Positions 1 through 5,468 of a stretch of 7,329 nucleotides of DNA are shown in pieces. The notes below the pieces were generated by a model. The model was not told the origin of the DNA. It was given only the letters and a program-made list of their open reading frames with translations, and ran no database searches. The DNA comes from Massilia sp. GTDB lineage: Bacteria; Pseudomonadota; Gammaproteobacteria; Burkholderiales; Burkholderiaceae_D. The number at the start of each line of letters is the position of its first letter. The first letter of the stretch is position 1. The stretch spans positions 1 to 7,329 of the forward strand of contig JAQGNM010000482.1 in the NCBI GenBank assembly GCA_028291845.1, read 5' to 3'. The position numbers and the translations under genes were made by a program.

Positions 1-390
1 CGCGCCATGCAGCTGCTGGCCGAAGTCGATCTGGCCGAGTTTGCCGACACCGTCACCGTCGACATGCCGTACGGCCGCAAGCGCGCGCTGGAAATCGCCA
101 CCACCCTGGCGATGGAACCGGAATTGATGTTGCTCGATGAGCCGACCCAGGGCATGGGCCACGAGGACGTGCACCGCGTTACCGAGCTGATCAAGAAAGT
201 CTCGGCCGGGCGCACCATCCTGATGGTCGAACACAATATGAACGTGGTGTCGGGCATCTGCGACAAGATCTCCGTGCTGCAGCGCGGCGCCATGCTGGCC
301 GAGGGCAGCTACGCCGAGGTATCGAAAAATCCGCAAGTGATGGAAGCCTATATGGGCACTGTCGATGTGGCACTGGAAGGAGCGCATTGA
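1..390 (+). CDS. livG: ABC importer ATP-binding protein, LivG type (5' partial)
   Basis: C-terminal 129 residues of a cytoplasmic ATPase that would power a branched-chain amino acid-type importer. The reading frame is open to the left edge, so the Walker A half lies outside the window. In order, the sequence shows a signature region reading MPYGRKRALEIA (64-99, degenerate relative to LSGGQ), Walker B LMLLDEP with the catalytic Glu codon at 139-141, a D-loop region QGMGHED, and the H-loop His in VEHN (codon 232-234). The closing part, MLAEGSYAEVSKNPQVMEAYMG, is the usual end of LivG-type subunits. The stop TGA shares one base with the ATG of the next ATPase gene, so the two are translationally coupled. 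The substrate is unknown; livG is used as a family label. The ATG at 7 is internal to the protein and is not a start. Confidence 0.93.
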   Translation, partial: RAMQLLAEVDLAEFADTVTVDMPYGRKRALEIATTLAMEPELMLLDEPTQGMGHEDVHRVTELIKKVSAGRTILMVEHNMNVVSGICDKISVLQRGAMLAEGSYAEVSKNPQVMEAYMGTVDVALEGAH

Positions 391-1097
391 TGGCCGCCGC
401 ACTGGAAATCAGCAATCTGCAAGCCTGGTATGGCGAATCGCACATCCTGCACAACGTCAATTTGTCGGTGAGCCAGGGCGAAGTCGTCACCCTGCTGGGC
501 CGCAATGGCGCCGGCCGCACCACCACCATGCGCGCCATCATGGGTTTGACGGGCAAGCGCAGCGGATCGATCAAGATCAACGGCACCGAGTCGATCGCCA
601 TGGCCACCCATAAAATCGCCCACCTGGGGGTCGGCTATTGCCCGGAAGAGCGGGGGATTTTTTCGTCGCTGTCGACCGAGGAAAACCTGATGTTGCCGCC
701 GGCCCTGGCCGGTTCCGCCAAGGGCATGTCGGTGCAAGAGATTTACCAGATGTTCCCGAATTTGTACGAGCGCCGCAACAGCCAGGGCACGCGCCTGTCG
801 GGAGGCGAGCAGCAGATGCTGGCGGTGGCGCGCATTTTACGCACCGGCGCCCGCCTGCTCTTGCTCGATGAAATTTCCGAAGGTTTGGCGCCGGTGATCG
901 TGCAGGGCCTGGCCAGAATGATCTTGACCCTTAAGTCGAAGGGTTACACCATCGTCATGGTGGAACAGAATTTCCGCTTCGCCGCCCCGTTGGCGGACCG
1001 GTTTTACGTGATGGAGCACGGTCAGATCGTCGAGACCTTCGCTTCGTCTGAATTGAACGCCAAGATGCCGGTTCTGACCGAGTTGCTGGGCGTTTGA
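390..1097 (+). CDS. livF: ABC importer ATP-binding protein, LivF type
   Basis: Complete 235-residue ATPase, the normal LivF length and the expected partner of LivG. ATG 390 is chosen because GGAAGGAG (375-382) sits 7 bases upstream and the start overlaps the livG stop (TGATG); the TTG at 387 would add only one residue. Walker A reads GRNGAGRTT (residues 37-45), so the phosphate-binding lysine is arginine (R43, codon 516-518). The signature is LSGGE (136-140). Walker B is LLLLDE with E161, followed by ISEGLAP rather than the usual PTEGLAP. The H-loop position is Gln (VEQN, Q193), which is normal for LivF. The phrases YCPEERGIF and DEISEGLAP match a LivF-like subfamily I recall from betaproteobacteria. 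The intact signature and Walker B, together with its place in the operon, argue for a functional subunit. Confidence 0.95.
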   Translation: MAAALEISNLQAWYGESHILHNVNLSVSQGEVVTLLGRNGAGRTTTMRAIMGLTGKRSGSIKINGTESIAMATHKIAHLGVGYCPEERGIFSSLSTEENLMLPPALAGSAKGMSVQEIYQMFPNLYERRNSQGTRLSGGEQQMLAVARILRTGARLLLLDEISEGLAPVIVQGLARMILTLKSKGYTIVMVEQNFRFAAPLADRFYVMEHGQIVETFASSELNAKMPVLTELLGV

Positions 1098-1143
1098 TCA
1101 ATATGTATCGCAGGCAGTACCGTTGTTCAATCTAATAATTCCT

Positions 1144-1150
1144 CACGGAG
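1144..1150 (+). promoter_or_regulatory. Ribosome binding site of the binding-protein gene
   Basis: GGAG at 1147-1150 lies 5 bases before ATG 1156. It decides the start against the upstream in-frame TTG at 1123, which would put 11 non-signal residues in front of a good signal peptide. No convincing promoter is visible in the 58-base gap 1098-1155, so the gene probably rides on the upstream transcript. Confidence 0.75.
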
Positions 1151-1155
1151 ACAAA

Positions 1156-2364
1156 ATGAAACGTAAAGTTATTGCCGTCGCGGCCGGCGCCATGTGCGCC
1201 ATGAGCCTGTCCCTGTCGGCCCAGGCGCAAGTGTCAGGCGACACCATCAAGATCGGCATGATCACCGACCTGTCCGGCACCTACTCCGACGTCGACGGCA
1301 ATGGCGGCGCCGAAGCGGTGCGCATGGCCATCGCCGACGCCGGCGGCATGGTCAATGGTAAAAAAGTGGAATTCGTGGTTGCCGACCACCAGAACAAGGC
1401 AGACATTGCCGCCAGCAAGGCGCGCGAATGGTTCGACCGCGAAGGCGTCGACATGCTGATCGGCGGCACCAACTCCGGCACCAGTCTGGCCATGGCGAAA
1501 GTTGCCGCGGAAAAGAAAAAAGTGTTCATTTCGATCGGCGCCGGCTCGGCCCGCCTGACCAATGAAGAGTGCACCCCTTACACCATTCACTACGCCTACG
1601 ACACCATCGCCCTGGCGCGCGGCACCGGCTCGACCATCGTCAAGCAGGGCGGCAAGTCGTGGTACTTCCTGACCGCCGACTACGCCTTCGGCCAGTCGCT
1701 CGAGAAAGACACCTCCGACGTCATCAAGGCCAATGGTGGCACGGTGCTGGGCAGCGCCAAGCATCCGCTGGCGGCATCGGACTTCTCGTCCTTCCTGCTG
1801 CAGGCACAAGGTTCCAAGGCACAAATCCTGGGCCAGGCCAACGCCGGCGGCGACACCATCAACGCCATCAAGGCCGCCAACGAGTTCGGCATCACCAAGA
1901 GCATGAAGCTGGCCGGTCTGCTGGTGTTCATCAACGACGTCCACTCGCTGGGTTTGAAAATGACCCAGGGCATGTACGTCACCGACGGCTGGTACTGGGA
2001 TCAGAACGACCAGACCCGCGCCTGGTCGAAGCGTTATTTTGCCAAGATGAAGAAAGAGCCGTCGATGCTGCAGGCAGCCGACTACTCCGCCGCCACCAAC
2101 TACATGGCGGCCGTCAAGGCGGTCGGCACCGACGATGCCGACAAGGTGATGGCGCAAATGAAAAAGACGCCGATCAACGACATGTTCGCCAAGGGCGGCG
2201 TGATCCGTCCGGACGGCCGCATGGTGCACGACATGTACCTGATGCAAGTTAAAACCCAGGCCGAGTCGAAGTATCCATGGGACTACTACAAGGTCATCGC
2301 CACCATCCCTGGCGCCCAGGCTTACGCCACCAAGGCTGAAAGCAAGTGCGCACTGTGGAAGTAA
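1156..2364 (+). CDS. Periplasmic substrate-binding protein of a HAAT-type ABC importer
   Basis: 402-residue secreted receptor of the periplasmic binding protein type I fold. The signal peptide is clear: a MKRK basic start, a hydrophobic core to about residue 22, and an AQA cleavage motif with cutting expected after A24. The mature protein opens with VSGDTIKIGMITDLSGTYSD, the usual first strand and ligand loop of Leu/Ile/Val-type receptors. Other family phrases are ADHQNKADIAASKAREW, FLTADYAFGQSLE, NAGGDTINAIKAANEFGI and DGRMVHDMYL. The mature chain has only two cysteines, C139 and C398, the second four residues from the C-terminus; they could form a disulfide tying the tail to the N-terminal lobe. 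The gene lies between the ATPase and permease genes, so it is the dedicated receptor. The ligand cannot be read from sequence, and this betaproteobacterial type need not bind leucine, so no symbol is given. Confidence 0.95.
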   Translation: MKRKVIAVAAGAMCAMSLSLSAQAQVSGDTIKIGMITDLSGTYSDVDGNGGAEAVRMAIADAGGMVNGKKVEFVVADHQNKADIAASKAREWFDREGVDMLIGGTNSGTSLAMAKVAAEKKKVFISIGAGSARLTNEECTPYTIHYAYDTIALARGTGSTIVKQGGKSWYFLTADYAFGQSLEKDTSDVIKANGGTVLGSAKHPLAASDFSSFLLQAQGSKAQILGQANAGGDTINAIKAANEFGITKSMKLAGLLVFINDVHSLGLKMTQGMYVTDGWYWDQNDQTRAWSKRYFAKMKKEPSMLQAADYSAATNYMAAVKAVGTDDADKVMAQMKKTPINDMFAKGGVIRPDGRMVHDMYLMQVKTQAESKYPWDYYKVIATIPGAQAYATKAESKCALWK

Positions 2365-2416
2365 GCTGATGCTGTGACGCCCGGCGCGTGCCGGCTGGTC
2401 CGTCAAGGCTGTCAAG

Positions 2417-2443
2417 GAAGCGGGTCGCGTACCCGCTTCTTTT
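2417..2443 (+). terminator. Intercistronic hairpin with short T-run (partial terminator or mRNA stabiliser)
   Basis: A perfect 9-bp stem, GAAGCGGGT (2417-2425) with ACCCGCTTC (2431-2439), closes a 5-base loop and is followed by TTTT (2440-2443). It lies 52 bases after the binding-protein stop and 119 bases before the permease start. The short T-run suggests incomplete termination, which would leave more mRNA for the binding protein than for the membrane subunits. It could also act mainly as a 3'-end stabiliser. Confidence 0.65.
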
Positions 2444-2486
2444 GCGATGGCCGCGCCGCTGGTGTTCTGCCTGTTGTTTACGCTTG

Positions 2487-2513
2487 CGCCGTTCCGCCTG
2501 TTGCGGCACGGCG
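2487..2513 (+). repeat. Second intercistronic inverted repeat
   Basis: CGCCGT (2487-2492) pairs with ACGGCG (2508-2513). Inside it, CCGC (2494-2497) pairs with GCGG (2503-2506) around a CTGTT loop, with one T-C mismatch between the two stems. A loose T-rich tail (TGTTCTTT) follows. With the hairpin at 2417-2443 it makes the 198-base binding protein-permease spacer strongly structured. Apart from these two hairpins I see no gene and no convincing promoter in 2365-2562. Confidence 0.5.
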
Positions 2514-2562
2514 TGTTCTTTAGTCCACGCCGGTCCCCCCGGTGTTTTTGTACTGTGATGCC

Positions 2563-3447
2563 ATGGAAATCTTCGGCGTTCCGCTTCCCGCCATGATGAG
2601 CCAGCTGTTGCTGGGGCTCGTCAACGGCTCCTTCTATGCCATGCTCTCACTGGGCCTGGCCGTGATTTTCGGCTTGCTCAACGTGATCAATTTTTCGCAC
2701 GGTGCGCTCTACATGGTGGGCGCGTTTCTCGCGTTCATCGGTGTCACCATGTTCGGCCTCAATTACTGGGTGATGTTGATCGTCGCCCCGCTGATCGTCG
2801 CCGGATTCGGCATCCTGGTTGAAAAATCGATGCTGCGCTGGCTCTACAAGCTCGACCATCTATACGGTCTGTTACTGACCTTCGGTATCACTTTATTGCT
2901 GGAAGGCGTGTTCCGCTCCTTCTTCGGCGTCTCCGGCCAGGCCATCGAGGTGCCTGAACTGCTGCAGGGCGCCACCAACCTCGGCTTCATGGTGCTGCAG
3001 AATTACCGCGCCTGGGTGGTGCTGGCGTCCCTCATCGTGTGTCTGTCCACCTGGTTCGTCATCGAAAAAACCAAGCTCGGCTCCTACCTGCGCGCCGGCA
3101 CCGAAAATCCCAAGCTGGTCGAAGCGTTCGGCATCAACGTGCCGCTGATGGTCACCTTGACCTACGGCTTCGGCGTGGCGCTGGCCGGCTTCGCCGGCGT
3201 GCTGGCCGCGCCGATCATCAACGTCACTCCGCTGATGGGCTCGCACTTGATCATCGTCGTGTTCGCGGTGGTGGTAATTGGCGGCATGGGCTCGATCATG
3301 GGGTCGATTCTGACCGGCCTGGGCCTGGGCATCATCGAAGGTTTTACCCGCGTGTTCTATCCGGAAGGTTCGGAAGTGGTGGTGTTCGTCGTCATGGTCA
3401 TCGTCCTGTTGATCCGTCCTGCCGGCCTGTTCGGCAAAGAGAAATAA
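2563..3447 (+). CDS. livH: ABC importer permease, LivH type
   Basis: 294-residue integral inner-membrane protein forming half of the translocation channel. It is almost entirely hydrophobic, with roughly eight membrane segments. The LivH hallmark LAVIFGLLNVINFSHGALY lies near residues 32-50. The cytoplasmic coupling segment (around RAGTENPKLVEAFGINV) should contact an ATPase. A Gly-rich segment, VVIGGMGSIMGSILTGLGLG, lies near the C-terminus. The start is ATG 2563 (MEIFGVPLP) because remembered homologues open with a very similar peptide; no good Shine-Dalgarno precedes it or the in-frame GTG at 2542. The poor ribosome site and the hairpins upstream fit lower expression than the binding protein. 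It is followed after 9 bases by livM. Confidence 0.94.
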   Translation: MEIFGVPLPAMMSQLLLGLVNGSFYAMLSLGLAVIFGLLNVINFSHGALYMVGAFLAFIGVTMFGLNYWVMLIVAPLIVAGFGILVEKSMLRWLYKLDHLYGLLLTFGITLLLEGVFRSFFGVSGQAIEVPELLQGATNLGFMVLQNYRAWVVLASLIVCLSTWFVIEKTKLGSYLRAGTENPKLVEAFGINVPLMVTLTYGFGVALAGFAGVLAAPIINVTPLMGSHLIIVVFAVVVIGGMGSIMGSILTGLGLGIIEGFTRVFYPEGSEVVVFVVMVIVLLIRPAGLFGKEK

Positions 3448-3456
3448 GGAGCTGCC

Positions 3457-4440
3457 ATGTATCGTAAAATCGGTTTTACTATTGCCCTGATCGTCGCCCT
3501 GGTGGCGCCGTTTGTCGGTTATCCGGTGTTTCTGATGAAGCTGCTGTGCTTCGGCTTGTTTGCCTGCGCCTTTAACTTGCTGATCGGCTATACCGGACTG
3601 CTGTCGTTCGGCCACGCCGCCTTCTTTGGGGCGGCCGGCTATTTCACCGGCTATGCCTTGACCGCGCTGCGCTTGCCGACTGAAATCGGCATCCTGGTCG
3701 GGGTGGCCGTGGCGGCCCTGATCGGGCTGGTGATGGGGTGGCTGGCGATTCGCCGGCAGGGGATTTATTTCACCATGATCACCCTGGCCCTGGCGCAGAT
3801 GGTGTATTTCGGCATGCTGCGGGCACCGTTCACCCACGGCGAAGACGGTTTACAGGGAGTGCCGCGCGGCAAACTGCTGGGCATGATCGACCTGTCGAAC
3901 GACACCACCATGTATTACCTGGTGCTGGCCATCGCCATCGCCGGCTTTGCCCTGGTCGTGCGCACCGTGCACTCGCCGTTCGGCCAGGTCTTGAAGGCGA
4001 TCAAGGAAAACGAGCCGCGCGCCATCTCGCTCGGCTACGACGTCAACCGCTATAAATTGACGGCGTTTGTGTTGTCGGCCGCGCTGGCGGGCCTCGCCGG
4101 CGCCACCAAGACCGTCGTGCTGGGTTTCGAGACCCTCACCGACGTGCACTGGAGCATGTCCGGCCTGGTCGTCCTGATGACCCTGGTAGGGGGCATGGGC
4201 ACCCTGGTCGGCCCGATCCTGGGCGCCTTTATCATCATTGCGCTGGAAAACAAGCTCGGCGACTTCGGCAATTTCGTTGCCCGCACCACCGGCCTGGAGT
4301 GGTTCAACACCCTGGGCGAGTCGGTCGGCATGGTCACCGGCTTGATTTTTATTGTCTGCGTGCTGCTGTTCCGCAGGGGCATAGTCGGCGAGATCGGCGC
4401 GGCGATCACGGCGGCTGCGCGCAAGAAGCGGCTGGCGTGA
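3457..4440 (+). CDS. livM: ABC importer permease, LivM type
   Basis: 327-residue inner-membrane permease, the partner of LivH. ATG 3457 follows a strong AAGGAG (3446-3451) with 5-base spacing; the ribosome site overlaps the livH stop codon, so the two permeases are coupled. LivM hallmarks are LLIGYTGLLSFGHAAFFGAA (about residues 41-60), RRQGIYFTMITLALAQM, the ATPase-contact segment AIKENEPRAISLGYDVNRYK, and LVGGMGTLVGPILGAFIII. About eight to nine hydrophobic segments can be counted, and the tail is basic (AARKKRLA), fitting a cytoplasmic C-terminus. The length is typical of stand-alone LivM; there is no fused ATPase domain. It is the last gene before a strong terminator, so it ends the transport operon. 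Confidence 0.95.
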   Translation: MYRKIGFTIALIVALVAPFVGYPVFLMKLLCFGLFACAFNLLIGYTGLLSFGHAAFFGAAGYFTGYALTALRLPTEIGILVGVAVAALIGLVMGWLAIRRQGIYFTMITLALAQMVYFGMLRAPFTHGEDGLQGVPRGKLLGMIDLSNDTTMYYLVLAIAIAGFALVVRTVHSPFGQVLKAIKENEPRAISLGYDVNRYKLTAFVLSAALAGLAGATKTVVLGFETLTDVHWSMSGLVVLMTLVGGMGTLVGPILGAFIIIALENKLGDFGNFVARTTGLEWFNTLGESVGMVTGLIFIVCVLLFRRGIVGEIGAAITAAARKKRLA

Positions 4441-4457
4441 ACTTGTTAAAACAAGTT
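4440..4457. repeat. AT-rich palindrome at the livM stop codon
   Basis: AACTTGTT (4440-4447) and AACAAGTT (4450-4457) are perfect inverted 8-mers separated by AA, starting on the last base of the livM stop. There is no T-run after it, so alone it is not an intrinsic terminator. It could stabilise the transcript 3' end, help the terminator 9 bases downstream, or bind a protein dimer. Confidence 0.55.
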
Positions 4458-4465
4458 GCTTAAAT

Positions 4466-4495
4466 AAAAGGACTGCTCGATGCAGTCCTTTTTTT
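4466..4495 (+). terminator. Strong intrinsic terminator of the transporter operon
   Basis: AAAAGGACTGC (4466-4476) pairs perfectly with GCAGTCCTTTT (4482-4492) around a TCGAT loop, and the T-run spans 4489-4495. It starts 26 bases after the livM stop. The A-rich left arm means the hairpin could also work weakly in the other direction. It separates the transporter from the unrelated genes to the right. Confidence 0.93.
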
Positions 4496-4607
4496 ATGTC
4501 TCCCAGCCCAGCCCTCAGACTATCGAGCACGGATAAGCTCGCTGGCGGCTTTTACAGGGCGCTGGCGGCACACGAGGGCGGGTAACTGTATTCCGCCAGC
4601 CCGAAGC

Positions 4608-4636
4608 TGGAAAAATCGCGCTGAGGCGCTTATAGT
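4608..4636 (+). promoter_or_regulatory. Candidate sigma-70 promoter of the DUF1272 gene
   Basis: TGGAAA (4608-4613, 4/6 to the -35 consensus) and TATAGT (4631-4636, 5/6 to the -10 consensus) are separated by exactly 17 bases. Transcription would start near 4643, giving a leader of about 27 bases that carries the GGAG ribosome site at 4661-4664. A terminator just upstream requires a new promoter around here. The match was read by eye. Confidence 0.5.
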
Positions 4637-4669
4637 GGCTGCGAAGACATTAATTCGATCGGAGCGACC

Positions 4670-4978
4670 ATGCTGGAACTGCGGCCCTGCTGCGAACAAT
4701 GTGCGAAATTGTTGCCGCCGGCATCGACCGAAGCGCGCATCTGCTCCTACGAATGCACCTATTGCGCCGATTGCGTGGAGACGGTGCTGTTCAACGTCTG
4801 CCCGAATTGCGGCGGCGGTTTTACGGCGCGGCCGATCCGCCCGGCGCTTGACCGCCGCAACGGCAATTACCTGGGCAAGGATCCGGCGTCGACCCGGCAA
4901 TTGGTGCGGCCCGTCGATCCTGCCACCTTCAATGGTTTGCTTGCAGAACTGCGCGATATACCACCCGAGCAGCGCTAA
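4670..4978 (+). CDS. Small cysteine-rich DUF1272 protein, probable zinc-binding
   Basis: 102-residue soluble protein recognised as DUF1272 from its opening MLELRP, the phrase STEARICSYECTYCADC and the phrase CPNCGG. It has nine cysteines (7, 8, 11, 25, 29, 32, 35, 44, 47), arranged as CxxC, CxxxCxxCxxC and CxxC, which suggests a compact multi-ligand zinc site in residues 7-47. The remaining 50 or so residues have no cysteine and are polar, ending LRDIPPEQR; this tail seems longer than in the short family members I recall. ATG 4670 has GGAG 5 bases upstream. No signal peptide or membrane segment is present. The function of the family is unknown to me. It is monocistronic between the operon terminator and a converging gene 17 bases away. 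Confidence 0.9.
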   Translation: MLELRPCCEQCAKLLPPASTEARICSYECTYCADCVETVLFNVCPNCGGGFTARPIRPALDRRNGNYLGKDPASTRQLVRPVDPATFNGLLAELRDIPPEQR

Positions 4979-4995
4979 GGCTCTGCATTTTTGCG

Positions 4996-5457
4996 TTAGA
5001 TCGCGCCGACGTCTTTTTGCATAAAGATCGACATCGGATCGTCCGCATATTCTCCGAACGGTCCACGCCGCCGGTAGCCCAGGCGCTCGTACGCGATCAG
5101 CGCTTCGCGCTGCGGCGGCCCAGTTTCCAGCATGAAGCAGCGGCAGCCATGCGCCGTCGCCTCGCTTTCCAGTGCATCGATCAGGCGGCGCGCCAGGCCT
5201 TGGCCGCGCGCGGCCGGGCGCACGTACATGCGCTTGATTTCGCCGTATTCCGGTTTGATGACGATGGCGCCGCAAGCGAGCGCGGCGCCATCGCTGCCAC
5301 GCGCCACCGCAAATAATACGGCCGGCTGGAGCAGGGCGGCGATGTCGAGCGCGTAGACGTTCTCAGCCGGATAGATGGCATACAGGTAGGCGTCCAGCTC
5401 GGCGATCAGGGCGCGCACGTCGGGCTGGTCGGGAGATTCGAATGTGATGCCTGTCAA
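4996..5457 (-). CDS. GNAT-family N-acetyltransferase
   Basis: 153-residue cytoplasmic enzyme predicted to transfer an acetyl group from acetyl-CoA to an amine; the acceptor is unknown. Motif A, EIKRMYVRPAARGQGLARRL (residues 73-92), contains the RxxGxA pyrophosphate-binding loop (R84-A89). Motif B follows as FMLETGPPQREALIAYERLGY (108-128), and the C-terminal strand reads FGEYADDPMSIFMQK. This layout resembles YsnE-like small acetyltransferases. The start must be TTG 5457: a perfect AGGAGG (5467-5462) lies 4 bases upstream, and no in-frame ATG occurs before motif A. It follows the alcohol dehydrogenase after 8 bases, and the dehydrogenase stop TAG forms part of the ribosome site, so the pair is an operon with translational coupling. 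The 3' end faces the DUF1272 gene with no clear terminator between. Confidence 0.92.
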   Translation of the reverse strand: MTGITFESPDQPDVRALIAELDAYLYAIYPAENVYALDIAALLQPAVLFAVARGSDGAALACGAIVIKPEYGEIKRMYVRPAARGQGLARRLIDALESEATAHGCRCFMLETGPPQREALIAYERLGYRRRGPFGEYADDPMSIFMQKDVGAI

Positions 5458-5461
5458 GCTG

Positions 5462-5468
5462 CCTCCTA
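5462..5468 (-). promoter_or_regulatory. Shine-Dalgarno of the acetyltransferase overlapping the dehydrogenase stop
   Basis: On the minus strand TAGGAGG holds both the dehydrogenase stop (TAG, 5468-5466) and a perfect anti-16S match. Ribosomes ending on the dehydrogenase would be placed next to the TTG start at 5457. This site decides the acetyltransferase start codon. Confidence 0.85.

Noticed and set aside
513..521. LivF as an inactive pseudogene because of Walker A Arg
   Set aside because: The frame is intact, signature and Walker B are consensus, the length is normal and the gene is coupled to its neighbours; Arg here seems to be a subfamily trait.
1123..1155. Upstream TTG start for the binding protein
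   Set aside because: It would place 11 residues before a normal MKRK signal peptide and ignore the well-spaced GGAG before ATG 1156.
1098..1155. Promoter between livF and the binding-protein gene
   Set aside because: TTGATC at 1094 and TAATAA at 1133 resemble promoter boxes, but their 33-base spacing is far too long and no better pair is present.
1234..2415. A 393-codon open frame on the minus strand opposite the binding-protein gene
   Set aside because: It is a high-GC shadow: His/Gly/Val-rich low-complexity translation with no domain, lying entirely opposite a gene with a clear signal peptide and family motifs.
2893..3837. A 314-codon minus-strand open frame across livH and livM
   Set aside because: The translation is rich in His, Gln, Asp and Gly with no recognisable fold, as expected opposite hydrophobic membrane-protein codons.
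4979..4995. Bidirectional terminator between the converging DUF1272 and acetyltransferase genes
   Set aside because: The 17-base gap has a short T-run (ATTTTTG) but no stem of useful length can be formed around it.
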